Shown here piece by piece: positions 1 to 6,944 of a stretch of DNA of 64,000 nucleotides. The DNA is from JAASSS01 sp021767745. Its GTDB lineage: Bacteria > Pseudomonadota > Gammaproteobacteria > UBA5335. The notes under the pieces were generated by a model. The model was not told the DNA's origin, made no database searches, and saw only the letters and a list, made by a program, of their open reading frames with translations. The stretch spans positions 12,973 through 76,972 of the forward strand of contig JAXHVN010000053.1 in assembly GCA_034189165.1 (NCBI GenBank). Direction: 5' to 3'. Each line of letters begins with the position of its first letter. Within the stretch, counting starts at the first letter, position 1. The position numbers and the translations under genes are program-made.

Positions 1-960
1 GACCGTGTTTTCCAGCGCCCGCCAGGCGGCACGACGACCGGCCGCGTCGCCGTCGAAGCAGTAGACGACGTCAGGGTGAGTACGCAGCAGGCGCCGCACA
101 TGCTGTGGCGTGGTGGCCGTGCCGAGCGTCGCCAGCGCGCCGTCGATGCCATGCTCGCTGAGCAGCAGCACGTCCATGTAGCCCTCGACCACCACCAGCC
201 GTGCCGGCCGACGCGCCGCCTGCTGCAGTTCGTACAGCCCGTAGAGCGCCTCGCCCTTGTGGAAGATCGGCGATTCCGTCGAGTTGATGTACTTGGGTCC
301 GTCGCCGTCGAGCAGCCGACCGCCGAAGCCGATGGTGCGTCCACGGCTGTCCCGGATGGGGAAGGTGACCCGTTGGCGCAGGCTGGCGTACAGCCTGCCC
401 TCGGCCTGCTTGCTCTGTGCCAGCAGGCCGAGGGTACGCAGCGGCTCCACCAGCTCGTGCTGCTGCGCAAAGCGCAGCAGGGCGCCGCTGTCGGCTGGCG
501 CGTAGCCGAGGGCGAAGCGGGCCGCCGTTCGGCCGCTAACGCCGCGCGATTTCAGATAATCGATAGCCTCGGGATGACCGCGCAGTTGCTGGCGAAAGAA
601 GGTCGCTGCCTGGTCGATCGCCGCGTGGAGCGGGCGCAGATCCGGCCCGTCCGCTTCGGCCTCGGCCGGTATCGTCATGCCGACCCGGTCGGCCAGTTCG
701 GCCACCGCCTCCCGAAACGGCAGGCGGTCGTACTCCATCAGGAAGCCGATGGCGTTGCCGTGCGCGCCGCAGCCGAAGCAGTGGTAGAACTGCTTGTTGC
801 GGCTGACGGTGAACGAGGGGGTCTTTTCGTCGTGGAAGGGGCAGCAGGCGGCATGGTCCCGCCCGGCAGGCTTCAGTTCCAGCCGGCTGCCGATCAGTTC
901 AACGATGTCCGTGCGGACGAGCAACTCGTCGATGAAATGCTGCGCCAGCCTGCCGCCCAT
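1..960 (-). CDS. dnaG: DNA primase DnaG, N-terminal 320 residues (partial)
   Basis: Primase that makes RNA primers at the replication fork, working with the DnaB helicase. Reading the minus strand from the ATG at 960 gives an N-terminal CHC2 zinc finger with ligands Cys40, His43, Cys61 and Cys64, followed by the RNA-polymerase-like domain. The TOPRIM motif VEGYMD lies near residue 260 and FDGD near residue 303. The gene runs off the left edge, so the C-terminal DnaB-binding domain is outside the window. It follows rpsU and the YqeY gene on the same strand, as in the rpsU-dnaG-rpoD macromolecular synthesis operon; rpoD would be expected beyond position 1. The ATG is chosen because the conserved start of primases (xGRxxQxFIDELL) begins there. 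Confidence 0.96.
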   Translation of the reverse strand, partial: MGGRLAQHFIDELLVRTDIVELIGSRLELKPAGRDHAACCPFHDEKTPSFTVSRNKQFYHCFGCGAHGNAIGFLMEYDRLPFREAVAELADRVGMTIPAEAEADGPDLRPLHAAIDQAATFFRQQLRGHPEAIDYLKSRGVSGRTAARFALGYAPADSGALLRFAQQHELVEPLRTLGLLAQSKQAEGRLYASLRQRVTFPIRDSRGRTIGFGGRLLDGDGPKYINSTESPIFHKGEALYGLYELQQAARRPARLVVVEGYMDVLLLSEHGIDGALATLGTATTPQHVRRLLRTHPDVVYCFDGDAAGRRAAWRALENTV

Positions 961-1018
961 GCCCGATCTCCGTGGCTACCGCGGGATCAGCGCCGGCGCC
1001 GGAGGGGCGCCAGGCGAT

Positions 1019-1462
1019 TCAGTTCAGGCGTTGCTTCACGCGCCGGCTGGCCTCGGCCATGTCGACCCGTGCATCGCCCTGCTGCTTGAGGTGGCCCATG
1101 ACCTTGCCCATGTCGCCGGCCGAATTGGCGCCGACGGCATCGATGGTGCGCTCGATCAGCGCGTCGAGCTCCTGCGCCGAGAGCGGCTGCGGCAGGTAGC
1201 GCTGCAGGACGGCCAGCTCGTTCTCTTCGCTTTCGGCCAGATCTTCGCGCCCACCCTGGCGGTACTGCGCGATGGAATCGCGGCGCTGCTTCACCATCCG
1301 GTTCAGCACGTGCAGGACGAGATCGTCATCCGCCTCGCACCGGTCGTCGATCTCGCGCTGCTTGATCTCCGCCCACATCAGGCGGAGCGTGCCGAGGCGG
1401 AACTTGTCGCCTGCGCGCATCGCGGTCTTCATATCCTGCTGGATCGTGGCTTTCAGCGACAC
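1019..1462 (-). CDS. yqeY: GatB/YqeY domain protein
   Basis: A 147-residue cytosolic protein of the stand-alone GatB/YqeY family. The family shares the small C-terminal helical domain of the amidotransferase subunit GatB, which binds tRNA. The start MSLKATIQQDMKTAMRAGDK and the block GDMGKVMGHLKQQ (normally G-x-MGKVM) are typical. It sits between rpsU and dnaG, 58 bp before dnaG and 77 bp after rpsU, a common arrangement in proteobacteria. Its exact function is not settled; its position suggests co-expression with translation and replication initiation genes. Confidence 0.92.
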   Translation of the reverse strand: MSLKATIQQDMKTAMRAGDKFRLGTLRLMWAEIKQREIDDRCEADDDLVLHVLNRMVKQRRDSIAQYRQGGREDLAESEENELAVLQRYLPQPLSAQELDALIERTIDAVGANSAGDMGKVMGHLKQQGDARVDMAEASRRVKQRLN

Positions 1463-1539
1463 GCGGGGTCCTTCTCAGGGCGAACGTCAGGCGCCGGGTG
1501 GGCCGGCGCGAGGTCAGGAAAGCGATCGGGGCGATAGGC

Positions 1540-1755
1540 TCAGTGCGAGCGCCGCAGATGCTGGTTCTCGCGCGACAGCCGCTTGGCGTGGCGCTTGACC
1601 GCCGCCGCCCGCTTGCGCTTGCGTTCCTGGGTCGGCTTCTCATAGAACTCGCGGCGCCGCAGCTCCGTTAGAATTCCCGCCTTCTCGCAGGCACGCTTGA
1701 AGCGGCGCAGTGCCACATCGAAATATTCGTTTTCCTTGACTCGAACGCTCGGCAT
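1540..1755 (-). CDS. rpsU: 30S ribosomal protein S21
   Basis: Small-subunit protein S21 (bS21), 71 residues, highly basic, located near the anti-Shine-Dalgarno end of 16S rRNA. The sequence starts MPSVRVKENEYFDVALRRFK and ends in an Arg/Lys-rich tail, as the family does. I chose the ATG at 1755 rather than an upstream in-frame codon because it gives the exact family length and has an AGGGGG ribosome binding site a few bases upstream. It is the first gene of the rpsU-yqeY-dnaG unit and is divergent from tsaD, a classic arrangement. Confidence 0.97.
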   Translation of the reverse strand: MPSVRVKENEYFDVALRRFKRACEKAGILTELRRREFYEKPTQERKRKRAAAVKRHAKRLSRENQHLRRSH

Positions 1756-1811
1756 GTAACCCCCTGTGGTGGCGCCCCGGCAGCCGGGCCGGTGGCGGCC
1801 CAAAAACGGAA

Positions 1812-1829
1812 GGGCGCTTCGCGGCGCCC
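1812..1829. other. GC-rich inverted repeat between rpsU and tsaD
   Basis: GGGCGC (1812-1817), loop TTCGCG, GCGCCC (1824-1829). On the minus strand it is followed by a T-rich stretch (TTCCGTTTTT), so in the rpsU leader it could act as an attenuator-like hairpin. It is equally possible that it is only a base-composition effect. Nothing else decides its role. Confidence 0.25.
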
Positions 1830-1839
1830 AAAGAACTCC

Positions 1840-1845
1840 TTATGA
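1840..1845 (+). promoter_or_regulatory. candidate -10 element of tsaD
   Basis: TATGAT lies 9 nt before the tsaD ATG at 1855 in an otherwise GC-rich divergent region. No convincing -35 is visible and tsaD has no Shine-Dalgarno sequence, so transcription would start nearly at the start codon. The overlapping minus-strand hexamer TATCAT (1841-1846) could serve rpsU. Confidence 0.3.
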
Positions 1846-1854
1846 TAGTCGGCC

Positions 1855-2928
1855 ATGCGCCCTGAGGTAAAGCCAGATCCGGCTGCGCCAGCCCCCTGCG
1901 TGCTCGGCATCGAAACGTCCTGTGACGAGACGGCGGTGGCCATCTATCGCCGCGGCTCGGGTCTGCTGGCACACGCGCTGTTCAGCCAGGCGGACCTGCA
2001 CGCCGAGTTCGGCGGCGTGGTGCCCGAGCTGGCCTCGCGCGATCACGTCCGCAAGCTGTTGCCGCTCCTGGACACGGCGCTGCGTCAGGCGGGGCTCGCG
2101 CCGTCGCAGCTCGACGCGATCGCCTACACTGCCGGCCCGGGGCTGGTCGGGGCCCTGCTGGTCGGCGCTGCCACGGCCGTGGCGCTGGGGCGATCGCTGC
2201 AGCGGCCGGTGGTCGGCGTGCACCACCTGGAAGCGCACCTGCTGGCGCCGAGACTGGAGCGGCAGCCGCCGGCCTATCCGTTCCTGGCCCTGCTGGTCTC
2301 CGGCGGCCACACAATGCTGGTGCGGGTGGCGGGCCTCGGTCGCTACAGCGTGCTCGGCGAGACGCTGGACGACGCCGCCGGCGAAGCCTTCGACAAGACC
2401 GCCCGCCTGCTCGAGCTGCCGCACGCCAGCGGGGCGGCGCTGGCCGCGCTGGCCCAGCAGGGGGATCCGCAGCGCTACCCGTTGCCGCGCCCCCTGCTGG
2501 GCCAACAGCGGCTGGACTTCAGTTTCAGCGGTCTGAAGACGGCGGTGCGGCTGACGGTCGAGCGGGAGGCCGCCCAGCCCGGTGGAGCATGGCGTGCCGA
2601 TCTGGCGGCCAGCTTCCAGCAGGCGGTGGTCGACGTGCTGGTGGCGAAAGTGCGGGCGGCCCTGCACGCCAGCGGGCTGACACGGCTGGTGGTGGCCGGC
2701 GGCGTGGGTGCCAACGTGGCGTTGCGCGCCGCGCTGCGGGCCGAGGCCGGTCGCGAGGGCTGGCAGCTGTATTATCCGCGCATCGAGTTCTGCACCGACA
2801 ACGGCGCGATGGTGGCGCTGGCGGGCGCCGAACGTATCGCCGAGGCCGCGCCGGGAGCCGTGATCGGCGTGCGGGCGCGCTGGCCGTTGTCGACGTTGGC
2901 GCCGCCGGCGGCCCGACCGCGCGACTGA
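1855..2928 (+). CDS. tsaD: tRNA N6-adenosine threonylcarbamoyltransferase TsaD
   Basis: Transfers the threonylcarbamoyl group from TC-AMP to A37 of ANN-decoding tRNAs, with TsaB and TsaE (t6A synthesis). It has 357 residues; the family is usually about 335-345, so the first 14 residues before VLGIETSCDETAVA are an extension. The ASKHA-fold metal-binding His pair is seen as His124 and His128 in the HHLEAH motif, and the C-terminal CTDNGAM motif is intact. It is divergent from rpsU and followed 30 bp later by folB. The start is the only ATG ahead of the conserved block; see the candidate -10 directly upstream. Confidence 0.96.
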   Translation: MRPEVKPDPAAPAPCVLGIETSCDETAVAIYRRGSGLLAHALFSQADLHAEFGGVVPELASRDHVRKLLPLLDTALRQAGLAPSQLDAIAYTAGPGLVGALLVGAATAVALGRSLQRPVVGVHHLEAHLLAPRLERQPPAYPFLALLVSGGHTMLVRVAGLGRYSVLGETLDDAAGEAFDKTARLLELPHASGAALAALAQQGDPQRYPLPRPLLGQQRLDFSFSGLKTAVRLTVEREAAQPGGAWRADLAASFQQAVVDVLVAKVRAALHASGLTRLVVAGGVGANVALRAALRAEAGREGWQLYYPRIEFCTDNGAMVALAGAERIAEAAPGAVIGVRARWPLSTLAPPAARPRD

Positions 2929-2958
2929 CCACGGCCATCACAGTCACGGGAGCCAGCA

Positions 2959-3357
2959 TTGCCGGATCGGCTGTTCATCGAGGGGCTCAGCGTACCTGCG
3001 CGTATCGGCGTGGAAGGCTGGGAGCGGCGGGTGGCCCAGCCCGTCGAGATCGACCTGCGCCTGCAGCTGGCGTTGCGCGAGGCGGGTGAGCGGGACGAAC
3101 TGGTCGCCACCGTCGACTATGCCGCCGTGGCGCAGCTGATCCGCGCGCTGGCTGCGCCGCCGGCAGAGTATCGCCTGGTGGAGGCGCTGGCCGAGCGTCT
3201 CGCGGCGGCGGTGCTGGAGAACTTCGCGCCGGTGGCGGGTGTGGAGATCCGTGTGGCCAAGCGCGGCGTGCTGGCGCAGGCGCGGGCGGTCGGCTGCGTG
3301 CTCGAGCGGCAGCGGACCGGGCCGGAACAGCCGGGAGAGGCGAGATGTGCGGAATAG
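2959..3357 (+). CDS. folB: dihydroneopterin aldolase FolB
   Basis: Folate biosynthesis: cleaves 7,8-dihydroneopterin to 6-hydroxymethyl-dihydropterin and glycolaldehyde. It has 132 residues; the conserved start is RLFIEGLSVPARIGVEGWER, with the YRLVEALAERLA and VEIRVAKRG blocks of the family. It begins with TTG at 2959, supported by GGGAG about 6 nt upstream and by the alignment of the first strand. The 3' end overlaps the glmS start by 13 bp, which suggests translational coupling. The tsaD-folB neighbourhood is common in gammaproteobacteria. Confidence 0.92.
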   Translation: MPDRLFIEGLSVPARIGVEGWERRVAQPVEIDLRLQLALREAGERDELVATVDYAAVAQLIRALAAPPAEYRLVEALAERLAAAVLENFAPVAGVEIRVAKRGVLAQARAVGCVLERQRTGPEQPGEARCAE

Positions 3358-5177
3358 TGGCGGCGGTAGCCGAACGCGAGGTGGCGCCGATTCTGCTCGA
3401 GGGGCTGCGGCGGTTGGAGTATCGCGGCTATGACAGCGCCGGTCTGCTGACCGTCGGCAGCGAGGGCGAGCTGGTGCGGCTGCGCAGCGCCGGCAAGGTC
3501 GCTGCCCTGGCCGCGCGGCTCGAGCGGGAAGGCGCGCCCGGCCGGATCGGCATGGCGCATACGCGCTGGGCCACGCATGGCCCGCCGACCGAGGCCAACG
3601 CCCACCCGCACCTGTCCGGCGACGAGGTCGCCGTCGTCCACAACGGCATCATCGAGAACTGGGACGAGATCCGGCGCGAACTCACTGCCGAGGGCTACGA
3701 CATGGCCTCGGACACCGATTCGGAGGTCATCGCGCATCTCATTCACCGGGAGCTGCAGGCCGGGGGCGAGCTGGTGGCCGCGGTGGGGCGGGCGGTGGCG
3801 CGCCTGCGCGGCGCCTACGCGATCGTGGTGCTCTGCCGGCGCGCCCCGGACCGGCTGATAGCCGTGCGCAGCGGCTCTCCGCTGGTGGCCGGGATCGGCA
3901 TCGGCGAGCACTTCCTTGCCTCCGACGCTGCCGCACTGCTGCCGGTCACGCAGCGCTTCATCTATCTGGAGGAGGGCGATCTGGCCGAGATCCGGCGCGA
4001 GGGTCTGCAGATCTTCGCGCGCGACGGCAGCCCGGTCGAACGGCCGGTACACGCCTCCTCGCTGGTCGCCGAGGCCGTCGAACGTGGGCGCTTCCGGCAC
4101 TACATGCTCAAGGAGATCTACGAGCAGCCCCGCGCGGTGACCGAGACGCTGGAGGGTCGGCTGGGGACCAGCGCCGTGCTGCCGGGCGTGTTCGGGCCGC
4201 AGACCGAGCAGGTGATGGCCGGTGTGCAGTCAGTGCATCTGATCGCCTGTGGCACGAGCTATCACGCCGCGCTGGTCGCCCGGTACTGGATCGAGGCCAT
4301 GGCGGGATTGCCCTGCACGGTCGATATCGCCAGCGAGTACCGCTACCGGCAGCCCGTGGTGCCGCCGGAGTGTCTGTTCGTGTGCCTGTCGCAGTCCGGC
4401 GAGACGGCTGACACGCTGGCGGCGCTGCGCCTGGCCCGTGCTCGCCGCTACCGCGCATCGCTCGCCGTGTGCAACGTGCCGGAAAGCTCGCTCGTGCGCG
4501 AGGCGGACCTGTCGTTCATGACGCGCGCCGGTCCAGAGATCGGTGTGGCCTCCACCAAGGCCTTCACCACGCAGCTGGTCGCCATGATGCTGCTGGCGCT
4601 GGTACTGGCTCAGCACCGCGGCGCGTCCGCGGCGGCGATCGGGCCGGCGGTGGCAGCGCTGCGGCGGCTGCCGGCCGAGCTCGACCGGGTGCTGAGCCTG
4701 GATGCGGCGGTCGCCGAGCTGGCGGAGGATTTCGTCGGCTGCGCCCACGCGCTGTTTCTCGGCCGCGGCACGGATTACCCGATCGCCCTGGAGGGCGCGC
4801 TCAAGCTGAAGGAGATCTCCTACATCCACGCCGAGGGTTACGCGGCCGGCGAGCTCAAGCACGGCCCGCTGGCGCTGGTCGACGAGGAGATGCCGGTGGT
4901 GGCGGTGGCCGCGAACAACGCGCTGCTCGAGAAACTGCTCTCGAACCTGCGTGAGGTCGGCAGTCGCGGCGGGCGGCTGATCGTCTTCACCGGGGATGAC
5001 GTGCGGCTGCCGGCCGATCAGACCGTGCGCGTGCTGCCGATCGGCGCCGCGCACGGGCCGATGGCGCCGGCCCTGCATGTGGTGCCGCTACAGCTGCTGG
5101 CCTACCACGTGGCGGTGCTGAAGGGCACGGACGTCGATCAGCCGCGCAATCTCGCCAAGTCGGTCACCGTGGAGTAG
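3345..5177 (+). CDS. glmS: glutamine-fructose-6-phosphate aminotransferase GlmS
   Basis: Makes glucosamine-6-phosphate from fructose-6-phosphate and glutamine, the first committed step of UDP-GlcNAc and so of peptidoglycan and LPS. Full length at 610 residues. The N-terminal nucleophile Cys2 (MCGIVA) defines the class II glutaminase domain; the motifs RWATHGPPTEANAHPH and HNGIIENW follow. Two SIS sugar-isomerase domains fill the C-terminal half, ending with LAKSVTVE. It overlaps folB by 13 bp at the 5' end, and its last 14 bp overlap the convergent diguanylate cyclase gene. No glmU is adjacent. Confidence 0.97.
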   Translation: MCGIVAAVAEREVAPILLEGLRRLEYRGYDSAGLLTVGSEGELVRLRSAGKVAALAARLEREGAPGRIGMAHTRWATHGPPTEANAHPHLSGDEVAVVHNGIIENWDEIRRELTAEGYDMASDTDSEVIAHLIHRELQAGGELVAAVGRAVARLRGAYAIVVLCRRAPDRLIAVRSGSPLVAGIGIGEHFLASDAAALLPVTQRFIYLEEGDLAEIRREGLQIFARDGSPVERPVHASSLVAEAVERGRFRHYMLKEIYEQPRAVTETLEGRLGTSAVLPGVFGPQTEQVMAGVQSVHLIACGTSYHAALVARYWIEAMAGLPCTVDIASEYRYRQPVVPPECLFVCLSQSGETADTLAALRLARARRYRASLAVCNVPESSLVREADLSFMTRAGPEIGVASTKAFTTQLVAMMLLALVLAQHRGASAAAIGPAVAALRRLPAELDRVLSLDAAVAELAEDFVGCAHALFLGRGTDYPIALEGALKLKEISYIHAEGYAAGELKHGPLALVDEEMPVVAVAANNALLEKLLSNLREVGSRGGRLIVFTGDDVRLPADQTVRVLPIGAAHGPMAPALHVVPLQLLAYHVAVLKGTDVDQPRNLAKSVTVE

Positions 5178-6279
5178 CGGGCAGCGAGGTCAGCTTGCTG
5201 CCGTTGCGGCCACGTAGGGCGACGCAGCGGTCTCGCCCGTCGTGCTTCGCCATGTAAAGCGCGCGGTCCGCCCGTTCCAACAGCTGATCGACGCTCTCGC
5301 CGGGAACGTATTCGGTGAGCCCCGTCGATACCGTCAGGTCCGTGTCGGCGGGCAGATCGGGCGCCTGCGTCCGCAGCTGCCCCAGCGCGCTGCGCAGCCG
5401 CAGGCAGAATTCGTAGCCACGTTCGAGGTCGACGTCGGACAGGACGACGATGAATTCCTCGCCGCCGTAGCGGGCGGCATGATCATTGGTCCGGATCTGC
5501 CCGCGCAGCAGCCGGGCAAAGGCGGTGAGCAGCCGGTCCCCGACAGCGTGCCCGTGGGCGTCATTGACGCGCTTGAAGTGATCGAGATCCATCAGGCCCA
5601 GCACGAAGCGATAGCCGCCGCGCTCGGCCAGGGCCCGCTGCTGCTGCAGCACGTCCATCAGGTGCCGGCGGTTGTACAGACCGGTCAGTTCGTCATGGGT
5701 TGCCAGCTCACCCAGCCGGCGCAGCACTTCGTACTGTCGACTGCGCAGGTGGCTGATGTAGCCGCCCACGCCGGCGAACCAGGGCAGGATCGCCACCAGC
5801 ACGAGCAGCTGGATTCCCAGCAGGCGGAACATTGCCGGTCGGCCCGTCAGGTAGAGCAGCCCGATCATGGCGCCGTAGCAGCCGACCGTGAAGGCGCTGA
5901 GCCACATCATCTGGCGGGTGTTGAGCCGGAACAGCGCGAACATGAAGCCGGCAACGTAGGTGATCGTCAGCGTGATGCGCCATTCGTCGGCGAAGTACAT
6001 CGCGTAGGTGATCAGCACGATGCCCGCCGCCACCTGCGCCTGCGTGAGGCTGGGATCGCGCAGGCGGCTGCTGAGGCCACTGCGGATCACCAGGTAGGTC
6101 AGCGCGTCGCTGATCAGCAGCAGCAGCCAGAAACCGACCAGCGGCCAGCCGGGATAGTGCAGGCCGAAGGGCGCGAGGAAATGGATCAGCGTGAAGACCA
6201 GTGCTCCCGCCACCTTCGAGCCGAAGCCGATGAGCAGGCGGCCAAGACGGGTTGCCTGGATGCGATCGTCCTGCAGCAT
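5164..6279 (-). CDS. membrane-anchored diguanylate cyclase (GGDEF)
   Basis: Predicted to make cyclic-di-GMP from two GTP. The N-terminal 190 or so residues hold about six hydrophobic segments (for example LVGFWLLLLISDALTYLVI), followed by a GGDEF domain beginning at ATHDELTGLYNRRH. The active-site signature is GGEEF, an active variant, near residue 270. The upstream RxxD inhibitory site is not obvious. I chose the ATG at 6279 (371 residues); a GTG at 6333 would add 18 residues and neither has a strong ribosome binding site. The membrane part resembles MASE-type sensors of unknown ligand. It converges on glmS with a 14-bp overlap. Confidence 0.9.
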   Translation of the reverse strand: MLQDDRIQATRLGRLLIGFGSKVAGALVFTLIHFLAPFGLHYPGWPLVGFWLLLLISDALTYLVIRSGLSSRLRDPSLTQAQVAAGIVLITYAMYFADEWRITLTITYVAGFMFALFRLNTRQMMWLSAFTVGCYGAMIGLLYLTGRPAMFRLLGIQLLVLVAILPWFAGVGGYISHLRSRQYEVLRRLGELATHDELTGLYNRRHLMDVLQQQRALAERGGYRFVLGLMDLDHFKRVNDAHGHAVGDRLLTAFARLLRGQIRTNDHAARYGGEEFIVVLSDVDLERGYEFCLRLRSALGQLRTQAPDLPADTDLTVSTGLTEYVPGESVDQLLERADRALYMAKHDGRDRCVALRGRNGSKLTSLPATPR

Positions 6280-6439
6280 CAGTTCTCGAAGCACTTGAGG
6301 GCGCCCTCGCCGTCTTGCGACGTCCTGTCGCACGCTGCCTGTGGTTTAAAGAGTCTAAACCGAACGCCAGCAAAAAGGCCTGCCGATCGTCGGCGCGCCG
6401 CCATGGCTGCTATGGTCGATCATCCGATCGAGATCGCGT

Positions 6440-6445
6440 TATAAA
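6440..6445 (+). promoter_or_regulatory. candidate -10 element of the iorA-like gene
   Basis: TATAAA ends 7 nt before the ATG at 6453, in a short AT-richer patch. No Shine-Dalgarno sequence is present and the -35 is not recognisable. If used, the mRNA would be leaderless. Confidence 0.3.
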
Positions 6446-6452
6446 GCACGTT

Positions 6453-6944
6453 ATGTTCAGGTTGACGATCAACGGGCAGCCCGTTGCAATCGAGGTGAGC
6501 GCCGACACGCCGCTGCTCTGGGTACTGCGTGACCACCTCCGGCTGACCGGCACCAAGTTCGGCTGCGGCATCGCCCAGTGCGGCGCCTGCACCGTGCACC
6601 TGGCGGGCAACCCGATCCGCGCCTGCGTGACGCCCATCGCTGCGGTGGCGGGGCAGGCGATCACCACGATCGAGGGGCTGGCGCCGCCGGCGGCGCCCCA
6701 TCCGCTGCAGCGGGCATGGATCGAGCTCGACGTGCCGCAGTGCGGCTACTGCCAGTCCGGCCAGATCATGGCGGCGGCCGCACTGCTGGCGCGCGAACCG
6801 GCGCCGAGCGATGCCGACATCGATGCGGCGATGAGCGGCAACCTTTGCCGCTGCGGCACCTACGACCGCATCCGCGCCGCCATCAAGCGTGCCGCCGCCA
6901 CGGCGTCGCCCGATCCGGACGCCCCTGCCGGCGCGGGCGCATGA
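6453..6944 (+). CDS. (2Fe-2S)-binding subunit of a xanthine dehydrogenase-family oxidoreductase (IorA-like)
   Basis: Small iron-sulfur subunit, 163 residues, that carries electrons away from a molybdopterin hydroxylase. The N-terminal plant-type ferredoxin cluster has Cys38, Cys43, Cys46 and Cys58; the C-terminal helical cluster uses CGYC and LCRC. This matches IorA of isoquinoline 1-oxidoreductase and aldehyde dehydrogenase small subunits. The ATG at 6453 is chosen because the conserved strand FRLTINGQPV begins there. Its TGA overlaps the ATG of the large subunit (ATGA), so the two are translationally coupled. The substrate cannot be told from sequence. Confidence 0.9.
   Translation: MFRLTINGQPVAIEVSADTPLLWVLRDHLRLTGTKFGCGIAQCGACTVHLAGNPIRACVTPIAAVAGQAITTIEGLAPPAAPHPLQRAWIELDVPQCGYCQSGQIMAAAALLAREPAPSDADIDAAMSGNLCRCGTYDRIRAAIKRAAATASPDPDAPAGAGA

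Noticed and set aside
3250..3345. glmS ribozyme or other leader upstream of glmS
   Set aside because: The region is folB coding sequence, and the ribozyme is known mainly from Gram-positives. No matching structure is visible.
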